From Streptomyces sp. NBC_01788 (lineage in GTDB: Bacteria > Actinomycetota > Actinomycetes > Streptomycetales > Streptomycetaceae), in assembly GCF_035917575.1 (NCBI RefSeq), contig NZ_CP109090.1, positions 5,828,001 through 5,892,000 on the forward strand: a stretch of DNA of 64,000 nucleotides. The letters are read 5' to 3'. A program made the position numbers and the translations under genes. Under the pieces are notes generated by a model. That model had not been told where the DNA came from. It worked only from the letters and a program-made list of their open reading frames with translations, and searched no databases. Positions 26,701 through 35,381 of this stretch are shown in pieces. Each line of letters opens with the position of its first letter. The stretch's first letter is position 1.

Positions 26701-27389
26701 TCGAAGGGGCGGCAGTGGCCGTCGGGCGAGAGGATGCTGCCCTGCTCGTGCAGATAGCCCCACTCGCCGGGCGGCGACACGGTGACACCGCCGGCCAGCG
26801 CCGCGTCGCACTCGCCGGTCAGCAGCGCCTGGCGCGCCATGTGGATCGCCGTGAGCGACGTGGAGCACGCCGTCTGCACGGTGATCGCGGGTCCGCGCAG
26901 TCCGAGTTTGTACGCCACGCGGGTCGCCACGAAGTCCTTCTCATGGCTCACCATGCGGACCAGGGGGCTGAGTTCGCCGGAGCTGTCGAGCAGGGTCCGG
27001 TCGGACCCGGCGTACACCCCGACGCGTCCCTCGAACCGGCCGACGTCGAGTGCAGCGTCGTCGAGGGCGGTCGCGGCGCATTCGAGGAACACCCGCTGCT
27101 GCGGGTCGATGTGCGCCGCCTCGGCCCGGTTGTAGCGGAAGTACGTCCAGTCGAAGTTGCGTGAGCCGTCGAGCACGCCCTTGGCCGGTACGAACTCCGG
27201 GCGCCGCACGAGTGAGGGGTCCGCGCCCTTGGCGAGCAGGGCGTCGATGTCGAACCGCGTGATGCCTTCACGCCCGTCGCGCAGCAGTTGCCAGAACTCG
27301 CGTATGTCGGCGGCGCCCGGGTAGCGGCACGCCATTCCGACGACGGCTATCGCTTCGGTGGGCCTGGCCACCGCCATCGTCCCGCTCAC
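23715..27389 (-). CDS. Modular polyketide synthase: KS-AT-ACP-TE
   Basis: Single-module type I PKS, 1224 aa from a GTG that overlaps the upstream stop (GTGA); the ATG at 27377 is the alternative. KS (about 12-435) has its three active residues in TACSTSL, HGTAT and NIGHT. AT (about 530-830) has FPGHG and FGNSVGEY, that is, Asn where GHSxGE is usual. At the specificity position it reads RAAH, not HAFH (malonyl) or YASH (methylmalonyl), so the extender is unclear. ACP (about 895-960) has GGESL. The C-terminal thioesterase has GGWSFG and a late GEHW histidine. There are no KR, DH or ER domains, so the beta-keto group made here is not reduced on the line. As the only module with a thioesterase it is probably the last. 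Confidence 0.93.
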   Translation of the reverse strand: MSGTMAVARPTEAIAVVGMACRYPGAADIREFWQLLRDGREGITRFDIDALLAKGADPSLVRRPEFVPAKGVLDGSRNFDWTYFRYNRAEAAHIDPQQRVFLECAATALDDAALDVGRFEGRVGVYAGSDRTLLDSSGELSPLVRMVSHEKDFVATRVAYKLGLRGPAITVQTACSTSLTAIHMARQALLTGECDAALAGGVTVSPPGEWGYLHEQGSILSPDGHCRPFDEKAAGTVPSEGVGVVVLKRLEDALRDGDRIAAVIRGSALNNDGSDKLGFTAPSIPGQSEVIRHAQRVAEVEPGDIDHIECHGTATPMGDPVEVAALTDVFGTAQQDHPTWLGSVKSNIGHTSAAAGVAGFIKTVLMIEHRELVPTLHYTKPNPLLDLDTSPFEVCVDGRPWPAGRTPVAAVSAFGVGGTNAHVVLAAAPLIPAPAEGSSARTLLLSAATPEALGRYGHQLAERLEAEPAPALDAVARTLADRRQHPHRACVVARDHAEAARLLRGVRAPQRRSLSQVAFLFPGHGVLRHPTGAAPYRLLPAFREHFDEIAGFARARFGIDLSPVVSGTPVAPEWFEDWAHQQLGLYTLGYALARQLQEWGVKPAALFGNSVGEYAAAALAGVWSPTDAAVLVHERAEGLRATAPGRMLAVNAPVEEVTRRVRLGDEVTVSMFSRGGVVLSGPAQAMTELIDGDALAGLDLKPLNVDRAAHCELQAPVADRLAQLISAMPTRLPELRMVSNVTGEWADPDAVSGPDYWGAHVRRPVQLDAGMATLLGSDCDTFVELGPGSTMLGALRLAPQWDPALAAVPLLGREQDEERGLLRGLGALWERGLDVAGPTLAAAGAALDGAPDTARRCSLPGHPFAERDPGTEAPRPDTARADSANRGSAARRRVEELWCQSLGVTSASDPDNFFDLGGESLVVLNLMTQLREKAHVVVPVAEFMREPTFGHLRRVAEEQLGDGPFGETVPEAAVTEAAAPPEPRFTRLREGSGRPVFLVADAADSTLSYLALADGLDTTRPVLGLEPRDVDGARIEEIAAFHVQTLTGLQAEGPYTIGGWSFGAVVGHEMASQLARRGARVDLLVCLDAYMPGQAGRRIGADPTFVLGHLRLMACAALGVGEAGAQARRNPALRGLLLDKFRTLTRYRPRPVSCPTAVFKVGVGAGEARQLRLGLEGLYGPDVTVVPVAGEHWSLLREPHVGDLAAKLSGLLADNSIEERHDGE

Positions 27390-30300
27390 TGGTCGTCCGC
27401 CCTTCCGAGTTCCTCCACGAGGCGGCGCACATGGGCAGCGGTGGGGGTGAGCAGGAAGTCGCGCAGCCGCAGCGTCAGACCGAACTCCTGCTTGACCAGG
27501 CGGATCAGCTGGACCGCGCCCAGCGACGTGCCGCCCATCGCGAAGAAGTCGGTGTCGGCGTCGACCGGCCCGGCGGCCTTCCCGGAGCGGTTGCCCGTGC
27601 GCTCGATGGCCGTGGTGAACAGCTCGGCGATCCGCGTCGCCACGTCGTCGGCGGGCGGCTGCGCGGCGGGCGCCGCCGGGGCGGGAGCCCGCCCCGCGGC
27701 CGTGGCCACGGCGGCCAGCGCCTTGCGGTCGACCTTGCCGTTCGCGGTCACGGGAATGCGGTCGACGAGCGCCCACAGCGTGGGCACCATGTAGTCCGGG
27801 AGCGAGGCGGCCAGATACCTGCGCAGCTCGTCCGTGCCCGGGGTGGCACCGGGATCCGGCACCACGGCCGCCACGAGCCGCTTCTCGGCGCTGTCGGCCC
27901 CGGTGACGACCACCACGCAGTCCTTGACCTGCGGGTGTCCCGTCAGCACATCGCTGATGGCGCTCAGTTCGATGCGGTAGCCGCGCAGCTTGACCTGGTC
28001 GTCGGCGCGGCCGAGGAAGGCGAGCCGGCCCCGGGTGTCGAGGCGTACGACATCGCCAGTGCGGTAGAGCCGCTCCGGCACGTCGGGCGAGAACCGTCCG
28101 AAACGCCGCCGGGTCTCGGCCTCGTCGCCGATGTATCCGTCGGCCAGTCCCTCGCCGCCGGTGTACAGCTCGCCCACGGCGCCGGGCGGAACGAGCCTGG
28201 CCCGCTCGTCGAGGACATGGACGTGGGTGCCGGGCATCGGGGTGCCTATGGGGAGCGGTCCCGACACGTCCTCGGGGCGGGTGACCGTGTGCGTGGTGGT
28301 GAACGTAGTGTTCTCGGTGGGCCCGTAGCCGTTGGTGACCACCAGGTGGGGGTGGCGGGTCAGGGCACTGGCGACATGGTCGTGCGGTACGACGTCACCG
28401 CCGGTCAGCAGCTGCTTCAGCGCGCCGAACGAGTCCGGCGCGAACTCCTCGACCAGCCGGAACAGGCCCGCCGTCAGCCAGGCGACGGTCACTTCCCGCT
28501 CGACGAGGAAGGCGCCCAGCTCGCTCGGGGAGGGCAGCGAGTCGGCGGGATAGATCTCGAGCGTGGCGCCGGTGAGGAGCGCGCCCCACAGTTCGAGCGT
28601 GGAGGCGTCGAAGGGCAGCGGCGACAGCCGCAGCATCCGCTCGCCGGGGCCGGTGCGCACGTAGTCGGCCTGGTGGACCAGTCTGATGACGGCGCGGTGG
28701 GGGACGCTGACGCCCTTGGGCTGCCCTGTGGAGCCGGAGGTGAAGGCGACGTAGGCCCGGCGTCCCTTGTCGGCGGCGGGACGCTCGGTGCTGTCCGCCG
28801 CGTCGGCGGAGCCGGCCCAGGCCGCCTCCCAGGGCGCGACGGCCGCCACGTCCTGCAGTGCGGCGTGGTCCGCCTTGTCCGCCGGGACGATCACGGCCGC
28901 CGGCGCGGCCTTGCCCACGATCAGTTCGGTGTGCGCGAGGGGCAGACCGAGGTCCACCCCGACATAGGCGGCGCCGGCGAAGAGCACGCCGAGGACGGCC
29001 ACGGCCTCGGCGACGGAGCGCTCCACCCCGACGATGACGGTGTCACCGTCGCGGACACCCGCCTGCCGCAGCAGCCGGGCCTGCCGGTCGGCCGCCCGGG
29101 TCAGCTCCGCGTAGGTCAGTTCGACGTCTCCCTCGCGGACCGCGACCGCGTCGGGCGAGCGCCGCGCCACCTGGCGGAACAGCTCGTCCATGGAGGTGGC
29201 CGGGAACTCCTCGCGTACGTCGTTGACCGCGGCCAGCTGCGCACGGCGCTCGGCGGACAGACAGCGCACGTCCTCCAGTGCCGCGTCCGGGGCGGTCGCC
29301 AGCGCCTCGGTGGCGGCGCGGAAGTCGGCGATGAACCCGTCGGCCTCGGTCTGTGTCCATACGGCGGTGGCGTACTCGACATGGCCGGCGAGCGTCGGTT
29401 CGGCCTGTCCCACCAGCAGGGTGAGGTCGAACTGGGCGCCGCCGCCGTGCCCTTCCTCGATCCGGACGTCGAGCTCGGAGGTGCTCAGACGCTGGGGAAC
29501 CAGCTGGTCGTGCATGCCGAAGCACACCTGGACCAGCGGGTGGCAGCCCACGCTGCGCTCGACGCCGAGACGGGCGACCAGCTCCTCGAACGGCACCTGT
29601 CCCGCGTCGATGCTGAGCGTCAGCGAGTGCTGCACGGAACGCAGGTAGCCGGCGACCGACGCCGAGTCGTCGATGTCGATCCGCACCGGAACGAGGTTGC
29701 CCGCCACTCCGACGAGACCCTCGAGCTCGGAGGTGTCCCGGCCGAGCAGCGGTACACCGACCAGCAGACTGCGCACCCCCGTGGTGCGGCCGAGCGTCAG
29801 CGCGAACGCGCCGAGCAGCAGGGCGAACGGGGTGATGCCCAGGGCGCGGGCCGTCTCGGTGACGGCGGCGCTGGCCGGGCCGCCCAGGTCGAGGGGCCGG
29901 CGGTCGCCCGCCGCGTCCTGCACCGCGGGGCGCTGCCGGTCGGCGGGCAGCTCCAGGACGGTTGGCACGGAGTCCAGGTGCCGGGTCCAGATGCCGGTCT
30001 GCCGGTCCCACAGGCCGCCCGCCCGCTGCTCCTCCTGACGCCGGATGAGGGTGCCGAGGGGGACGCCCCGGCCGAAGTCCGCGGGCGTGCCGCCCGACAG
30101 TTCCTCGTAGTGGGCGAGCAGTTCCCTGAAGACCAGGCCCACGGCCCAGCCGTCGAGCACCATGTGATGCGCCGTCAGGACGACGGCCTGGCGGCCCGAC
30201 GCGTGGGTGAAGTACAGGAAGCGCACGGCCGGCTCGGCCTTGAGGTCGAAGGGGCGCCGCGTGTGTGCCTGGGAGGTACGGCGTACCTCGTCCTCGAAGC

Positions 30301-30829
30301 CGGCGGCCTCCCCGGCGCAGACGATGCTGGTGAACTCCGCGGTGTGCTCGTCCAGCGCCGTGCGTACCACGGCGCCCGTGGCCTCGTCCTCGGTGAAGAC
30401 GGTGCGCAGCCCCTCGTTGCGGGCGACCGTACGGGCGATGGCCTCCTTGAGGACCTCACCGTCCAGGTCTCCCTTCTCGACGAAGGCGGTGAACACCAGG
30501 TTGTAGGGGGAGCCGCCGGTGATGCTCTCGATGAGCCACATGCCCCGCTGGGTGCGGGACAGCCCGCTCTCGTGAGCCGCCGTGTCGGCGGCGGCTACGG
30601 CCTCCCGCGGCGCGGCCTCCACCTCGGCACCGGCCAGGACGGCGGCCAACGGCTCGCCGCCGAGCAGGGCCTTCATCGGGATTCTCACGCCCAGCTGTTC
30701 CCGGGCCAGGGCGGCGAGCCGCATGGCGCGCAGCGAGTCGCCGCCGAGTTCGATGAAGGAGTACGCACCAGAACTCGCGCTGTCCGCGTCCGTGTCCAGG
30801 ACCGCGGCAGCAAGGTCGTCAAGCGTCAT
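27386..30829 (-). CDS. NRPS protein: PCP-C-A-PCP
   Basis: Protein of 1147 aa. An N-terminal PCP (about 5-75, GGDSL) comes before the C domain, an uncommon order. The condensation domain (about 90-510) has an intact HHMVLDG. The A domain (about 535-1010) has FTSGSTGQPKG, NGYGPTENTTF, YRTGD and TANGKVDRK. Reading the pocket by hand gives D-A-L-W-L-G-G-T-F-K, very close to published valine codes, so valine or another branched residue is expected. The C-terminal PCP has GGTSL. The ATG at 30829 starts 65 nt after the C-PCP gene. Its last codon overlaps the PKS start, which suggests that its aminoacyl chain passes to the KS-AT-ACP-TE protein. Confidence 0.92.
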   Translation of the reverse strand: MTLDDLAAAVLDTDADSASSGAYSFIELGGDSLRAMRLAALAREQLGVRIPMKALLGGEPLAAVLAGAEVEAAPREAVAAADTAAHESGLSRTQRGMWLIESITGGSPYNLVFTAFVEKGDLDGEVLKEAIARTVARNEGLRTVFTEDEATGAVVRTALDEHTAEFTSIVCAGEAAGFEDEVRRTSQAHTRRPFDLKAEPAVRFLYFTHASGRQAVVLTAHHMVLDGWAVGLVFRELLAHYEELSGGTPADFGRGVPLGTLIRRQEEQRAGGLWDRQTGIWTRHLDSVPTVLELPADRQRPAVQDAAGDRRPLDLGGPASAAVTETARALGITPFALLLGAFALTLGRTTGVRSLLVGVPLLGRDTSELEGLVGVAGNLVPVRIDIDDSASVAGYLRSVQHSLTLSIDAGQVPFEELVARLGVERSVGCHPLVQVCFGMHDQLVPQRLSTSELDVRIEEGHGGGAQFDLTLLVGQAEPTLAGHVEYATAVWTQTEADGFIADFRAATEALATAPDAALEDVRCLSAERRAQLAAVNDVREEFPATSMDELFRQVARRSPDAVAVREGDVELTYAELTRAADRQARLLRQAGVRDGDTVIVGVERSVAEAVAVLGVLFAGAAYVGVDLGLPLAHTELIVGKAAPAAVIVPADKADHAALQDVAAVAPWEAAWAGSADAADSTERPAADKGRRAYVAFTSGSTGQPKGVSVPHRAVIRLVHQADYVRTGPGERMLRLSPLPFDASTLELWGALLTGATLEIYPADSLPSPSELGAFLVEREVTVAWLTAGLFRLVEEFAPDSFGALKQLLTGGDVVPHDHVASALTRHPHLVVTNGYGPTENTTFTTTHTVTRPEDVSGPLPIGTPMPGTHVHVLDERARLVPPGAVGELYTGGEGLADGYIGDEAETRRRFGRFSPDVPERLYRTGDVVRLDTRGRLAFLGRADDQVKLRGYRIELSAISDVLTGHPQVKDCVVVVTGADSAEKRLVAAVVPDPGATPGTDELRRYLAASLPDYMVPTLWALVDRIPVTANGKVDRKALAAVATAAGRAPAPAAPAAQPPADDVATRIAELFTTAIERTGNRSGKAAGPVDADTDFFAMGGTSLGAVQLIRLVKQEFGLTLRLRDFLLTPTAAHVRRLVEELGRADDQ

Positions 30830-30894
30830 TGATCAGTCTCTTCCCACGGGTACGAGGAGTGGTCGCGGTTGGCGCGAGATGCGGAAGCCCTGGG

Positions 30895-32556
30895 TCAGCC
30901 GCGGGCGGCGCCGAGGATGCGGTCGCGGGAACCGGACCCGGCGGCGGACGCGCCGGGCCCGGCCGGAGCGGCGAGGAGTTCGGCGTGGCCGCGTACGGTT
31001 CCCGCGCGGAAGAGGTCCATGGTCCTCAGGGCCTGGCCGGAGGCCTGGCTGAGCCGCTCGACGAGCATGATGAGCAGCAGCGAGTCGCCGCCGGCGTCGA
31101 AGAAGCTGACGTCGTCGCCCACCTGGTCGTCGGTCTTGAGGACCTCCTGCCACAGGGAGCGGACGAGCTCGACGCGGGCCTCGGGCGTGGACAGGTCTAC
31201 GGCAGCGGACTGGTCGGTCACGGTTTCCTCCGGAGAGTCGACGAGTTGGATGGCACAGCGCTGAAGGTCTGCGAGGAGGGCGGCGACGTCGCCCCGGTCG
31301 TAGAGGGCCTCGATGAAGTCGGCGGACAGCTCCAGCTGCCGGGAGCCGGATTCCTCGGTCACGGTGACGAACAGGCCCAGGTCGTACTTCATGTGCAGGG
31401 ACGGCAGGGGCTGGATGCGGCCCACCACGTCCTCGGCCAGGTGCAGGTCCGCGGGCATCTCCGCCATGTTCACCAGCACCGCGGACAGCGGCGGCCAGAT
31501 GACCTCCCGCTCGGGCCGCAGGCCGGCGGCGACGGCCTCGAGCGGCACGTCGGCGTCGACGAAGGCCTCCATGGCGGCGAACCGGGTGGTGCGAAGGAGC
31601 TCACGCCAGGTGGTCGCCTCGTCGAGGGGCACCCGGATCATGGCGGTGTTCATGAACATGCCGATGGCGTCGGCGTGGGCCGGATCGTCACGGCCGGGCC
31701 ACCCGAAGGCGAAGAGGAAGTCCCGCTGGTCGCCCGTGCGCGCCAGGGAGGCGGCGAACAGGGCCGTGGCGACCATGAACGGGGTGCAGCCCTCGGCCTC
31801 GGCCACCGCCAGCAGGTCCTCGGTGAGGCCGGCGTCGAGCCGGAGGGCGGCGCTCGCCCCGGACAGCGAAGGGTCGTCGGTCTGCCGGCGGAAGGGGATC
31901 CGCACGTCGACGGGGACACCCATGAGCCGTTCGAGGACCGCGGGCAGCCGTTCCTCCGTCTCCTCGGGTCCCGCCATGGTGACCACTTCGCTGGGGTGCG
32001 GGGGGGTGCTCAGGCGGGGTTCGGCACCGGCGAAGCCCGCCCGGTACACCTCGGCGATCTCCGCCATGAGCAGCGTGCGCGACCAGCCGTCGCAGACGAT
32101 GTGGTGCACGGTGAACACCAGCAGCGTGGTCCCTGCGTCGACGCGGATCACCTCGGCACGGGCGGGCGCCTCGTCGGCGAGGTCGAAGGGCGTGTAGCAC
32201 AGGAGGTCCACGAGCCGGTCCAGCTCCTGTGCGGACCAGCCCTCAGCGGCGGCGTCGAGGAAGCCGGCCTCGGCGGGCGGGGCGTCTGTGCGGTACTCGA
32301 TCCGCTTGTTCCAGGCGTCGAGCCGGAAGCGGGAGCGCAGCGCGGGATGCCGGCCCAGGACCCGTCGTACGGAGGCCACGAGCAGGTCGTGGTCCACCGG
32401 TCCTGAGAACCGCACGACGGTGGGGATCAGGCTCGTGGGACGCAGGTGCTCCACCCGGTCCAGGACCCACAGCCCCTTCTGCGCCGCGTTGGCTTCGTAC
32501 CACTGGGGCTCCGTGGTCGGCCGGTTGGGCGGGAGTATGTCTTTCGCCGTTTCCAT
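30895..32556 (-). CDS. NRPS protein: condensation-PCP didomain
   Basis: Protein of 553 aa with a C domain (about 20-440) whose catalytic motif is HHIVCDG, followed by a PCP (about 470-535) with GGDSL. There is no adenylation domain, so its PCP must be loaded in trans or receive a chain. The separated C-PCP and the PCP-first protein downstream imply protein-protein handover and not a simple linear order. The ATG at 32556 has the ribosome binding site GAGGGGG. The last residues before the stop are basic and glycine-rich. It follows the P450 gene by 10 nt. Confidence 0.9.
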   Translation of the reverse strand: METAKDILPPNRPTTEPQWYEANAAQKGLWVLDRVEHLRPTSLIPTVVRFSGPVDHDLLVASVRRVLGRHPALRSRFRLDAWNKRIEYRTDAPPAEAGFLDAAAEGWSAQELDRLVDLLCYTPFDLADEAPARAEVIRVDAGTTLLVFTVHHIVCDGWSRTLLMAEIAEVYRAGFAGAEPRLSTPPHPSEVVTMAGPEETEERLPAVLERLMGVPVDVRIPFRRQTDDPSLSGASAALRLDAGLTEDLLAVAEAEGCTPFMVATALFAASLARTGDQRDFLFAFGWPGRDDPAHADAIGMFMNTAMIRVPLDEATTWRELLRTTRFAAMEAFVDADVPLEAVAAGLRPEREVIWPPLSAVLVNMAEMPADLHLAEDVVGRIQPLPSLHMKYDLGLFVTVTEESGSRQLELSADFIEALYDRGDVAALLADLQRCAIQLVDSPEETVTDQSAAVDLSTPEARVELVRSLWQEVLKTDDQVGDDVSFFDAGGDSLLLIMLVERLSQASGQALRTMDLFRAGTVRGHAELLAAPAGPGASAAGSGSRDRILGAARG

Positions 32557-32566
32557 CGGATCCCCC

Positions 32567-33808
32567 TCAGGAGCGCCGGCGCGCGGTGATGGGCACGTGC
32601 TTGTAGCCGGACGCGAAGTTGGAGATGAGCCGCTCGGGCTTGCCGGCCGGCTCGAAGTCCTCGTAGCGGGCGAAGAGTTCCTCGAACAGAACGCTGACGG
32701 TGATGCGGGCGACGCTGTGCCCGACGCAGTAGTGCGGGCCGATGCCGAATGCGAGGTGTTTGTTGGGCTTGCGCCGGATGTCGAAGGTCTCGCTGTTCTC
32801 GAACACCTCCTCGTCGCGGTTGGCGGAGCCGAGCCAGGCGACGACGGCGTCACCGGCGGCGATGCGCGTACCGCGCACGACCGTGTCCCGGGTGGCGTAG
32901 CGCAGGACGTGATTGACCGGTGAGGCCCAGCGCAGTGCCTCCTCGTAGGCCGTCCCGTTGACCTCGGGGTGGGCCGCCCAGTCCGCCAGCACGTCGGTGC
33001 CGGTGAACTCGGCGAGGAAGAAGGTGGGGGCGTGCGGGGTGGTGACATTGGCGCCCAGCAGCAGGCTGTAGCAGTTCGCGACGATCTCGCTCGCGGACAT
33101 GTGCCGGCCCTCAAAACGGGTGGAGATCAGCACACTGAGCAGGTCGTCACCGAGGTTGTCGCGCCGGTGGCGCATGAGGTCCTGGAAGTAGCCGAACAGC
33201 TCGCGGTGCGCCGCCTGCAGCGTCGCCTCCTTGCCGCCCGGGTCCTGGAACTCCGGGTCGTCGGCGGCGATGCACACAGTGGTCAACCTGCTCAGCCAGG
33301 CCCAGTCCGCCTCCGGCAGCCCCATCATCGTGCCGGTGACCGACATCGGCAGCGCCAGCATGGCCGTGCCGAAGTCGAACGCCTGGCCCGAGCCGAGCGG
33401 TTCGAGAAGGTCGACGACCTTCCCCCGGATCGTCTCCCGCTGGCGGTCCACCGCCTTCACGGCGAGGGCCTTCTTCAGCCGGGCCTGCCGTTCGGTGTGG
33501 CGGGGCGGGTCCGTGACGGCCAACTGCTGTCCGCCGGCGGGGTCGTCGGTGCCGAGCAGGTCGAGCAGGGTGCCCCGCTCGGAGGTGAACGTGGTGGAGT
33601 CGCGCAGCACCAGATCGGTGTCGGCGTACTTCACCACGGACCAGAAGCCGCGCTCGTCGTCCACCTGGTGCCAGCTGAGACCGTCTTCCTGACGCAACCG
33701 GCGCCAGATCTCGTAGGCGTCTCCGCTGCTGTAGAGGGTGGGGTCGATGAGGTCGGCTGATGCCGCATCGACTGGGCAGCCGGAGGAACGAGTTTCGTGC
33801 CTGGAGAT
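32567..33808 (-). CDS. Cytochrome P450, apparent ATC start codon
   Basis: P450 of about 413 aa, first gene of the large operon. The heme loop is FGIGPHYCVGHSVAR, ExxR is EEALR, and the N-terminal P450 region (DPTLYSSGDAYEIWRRLR) is complete. The I-helix reads LLLGANVTTPH: the threonines are kept, but the usual acidic residue is Val. No ATG, GTG or TTG lies in frame where the protein should begin. The codon at the expected place is ATC (33808-33806), seven bases after a perfect AGGAG at 33816-33820. The next in-frame GTG or TTG is inside the conserved fold, and the ATGs upstream (33961, 33991) would add an unrelated 50-60 residue leader. So either ATC is used, or the start codon has mutated. 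Confidence 0.85.
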   Translation of the reverse strand: MSRHETRSSGCPVDAASADLIDPTLYSSGDAYEIWRRLRQEDGLSWHQVDDERGFWSVVKYADTDLVLRDSTTFTSERGTLLDLLGTDDPAGGQQLAVTDPPRHTERQARLKKALAVKAVDRQRETIRGKVVDLLEPLGSGQAFDFGTAMLALPMSVTGTMMGLPEADWAWLSRLTTVCIAADDPEFQDPGGKEATLQAAHRELFGYFQDLMRHRRDNLGDDLLSVLISTRFEGRHMSASEIVANCYSLLLGANVTTPHAPTFFLAEFTGTDVLADWAAHPEVNGTAYEEALRWASPVNHVLRYATRDTVVRGTRIAAGDAVVAWLGSANRDEEVFENSETFDIRRKPNKHLAFGIGPHYCVGHSVARITVSVLFEELFARYEDFEPAGKPERLISNFASGYKHVPITARRRS

Positions 33809-33815
33809 GGCCCGA

Positions 33816-33820
33816 CTCCT
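33816..33820 (-). promoter_or_regulatory. Ribosome binding site deciding the P450 start
   Basis: AGGAG on the minus strand, seven bases before the ATC at 33808. It is the only good site near the expected N-terminus and is the main reason for placing the start at a non-canonical codon. Confidence 0.65.
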
Positions 33821-34204
33821 TTCACGGAAGCATCGCGGTACGGAGGGCGGACGGCACAGGCCGACCCGGGCGTCGGACGGAGAAAGCGCGCCGCCCGCGA
33901 ATTCGAAAAGGAGCGGGGGCGAGTCGCGAGAATCGAGCGGTTTGCCGCCCGCGACCGACATAGCTGGACCGTATCCCCTGGCCGCCCGCACCGGGCAAGC
34001 GGCGGCGAGCCATGCCTCGACTACTTACGCAACTTGCCATTCTGGTTCCGGGGCACCGGCCATGTGCTGAACCCGGTCGCGTACCCACGTAAGCTCCCGA
34101 TCCAGCTCGCACACCCCACTTCCCCGGATGCCGCCGCACAACCCGCGGGCTGCACGTTCGTATCCAGAGAAACCCCGAACCATTTCGGCAAGTCGACCTT
34201 GCAA
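33821..34204. promoter_or_regulatory. Divergent control region of the two biosynthetic operons
   Basis: About 380 nt separate the minus-strand operon (first gene P450) and the plus-strand operon (first gene aldo/keto reductase). It must hold both promoters. I see no convincing -35/-10 pair and no copy of the ARE-like motif found at 7991 and 10855. It is locally less GC-rich around 33895-33965 and 34025-34090. No gene fits here: open frames across it are unlike Streptomyces coding sequence. Confidence 0.6.
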
Positions 34205-34215
34205 GGAGCATGCCC

Positions 34216-35265
34216 ATGCGTTACCGCACGCTCGGCGGGACCGGCATGGAAGTGAGCGCGTACTGCCTCGGCACCATGAATTTCGGCTACGTCGCGAATT
34301 CCGACCACGAATCCTGTATTCGCATCGTCCACACGGCCCTCGACCAGGGAATCAACTTCGTCGACACCGCGGACATGTACGCGGCGGGCGAATCAGAAAT
34401 CATCGTGGGAAAGGCACTCAAGGGGCGCCGCGACGACGTGGTGCTCGCCACGAAGGTGCATTTCCAGATGGGTGAGGGCCGCAATCGCAGCGGCAATTCA
34501 CGACGCTGGATCACCCAGGCGGTGGAGGACAGCCTCCGTCGGCTGCAGACCGACTGGATCGACCTCTACCAGGTACACCGCCCCGACTACTCCACCGATG
34601 TGGAGGAGACCCTCGGGGTCCTCACCGACCTCGTCCACCAGGGAAAGATCCGCGCCTTCGGGTGTTCGTCCTTCCCCGTGGCGGACATCGTCGACTCACA
34701 CCATGTGGCCGAGCGTCGTGGCCTGATGCGCTTCCGCACCGAGCAGCCTCCGTACTCGCTGCTCGCCCGTGGCATCGAGGCCGATGTACTGCCCGCCTGT
34801 CAGCGCCACCGGATGGGCGTGCTGACCTGGAGCCCGCTCGCCTTCGGGTTCCTGTCCGGCAAGTACCGCAAGGGCGACGCCATCGACCTCACCCAGGGCC
34901 GCCCCGCGGTCGTGCCCGCGCGTTTCGACCCGGCGCTGGCCCAGAACACGGCGAAGTTCGACGCCTTGGAACAGTTGATCGACCTCGCCGGCGACATCGG
35001 TTGCACGCTGCCCGAACTCGCCCTGGCCTTCGTCACCGCGCACCCCGCCGTCACCTCCGCAATCACCGGCCCGCGCACCATGGACCACCTCGACAGCGCC
35101 CTCAAGGGTGCTTCGCTCACCCTCGACGACGCGGCCCTCGACCGGATCGACGAGATCGTCCCGCCGGGAACCGACCTCTACGCCCCGCTCGCCTCCTGGC
35201 CGCCGCCAGCCCTCGCGAACCCCGCGTTGCGCCGCAGGCCGCTCCGGGACCGGGCCGCGGCCTGA
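34216..35265 (+). CDS. Aldo/keto reductase
   Basis: NADPH-dependent oxidoreductase of 349 aa with the AKR barrel. The catalytic tetrad is visible: Asp in FVDTADMY with its Tyr, Lys in LATKVHF, and His in YQVHRPDY. The C-terminal nucleotide-binding part contains SAITGPRTMDHLDSAL. The ATG at 34216 is seven bases after GGAG; an ATG at 34210 is too close to it. First gene of the plus-strand operon. With no KR domain in the PKS, it could reduce a keto group on the released or bound product; that is inference from context. Confidence 0.92.
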   Translation: MRYRTLGGTGMEVSAYCLGTMNFGYVANSDHESCIRIVHTALDQGINFVDTADMYAAGESEIIVGKALKGRRDDVVLATKVHFQMGEGRNRSGNSRRWITQAVEDSLRRLQTDWIDLYQVHRPDYSTDVEETLGVLTDLVHQGKIRAFGCSSFPVADIVDSHHVAERRGLMRFRTEQPPYSLLARGIEADVLPACQRHRMGVLTWSPLAFGFLSGKYRKGDAIDLTQGRPAVVPARFDPALAQNTAKFDALEQLIDLAGDIGCTLPELALAFVTAHPAVTSAITGPRTMDHLDSALKGASLTLDDAALDRIDEIVPPGTDLYAPLASWPPPALANPALRRRPLRDRAAA

Positions 35266-35381
35266 CGCGCCACCGCCGGGCCGCATTCCGGCCGCCGGCG
35301 CGGTACGCCGACGCCGTCACATCTCATGCGCCCATGGGGCGATCATCCCACCACACCGACTGGAAGCCGAGGTTATCCGAG

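Noticed and set aside
33809..33991. P450 starting at the ATG at 33961 or 33991
   Set aside because: Would add 50-60 residues unlike any P450 leader, with no ribosome binding site, while AGGAG sits right before the expected N-terminus.
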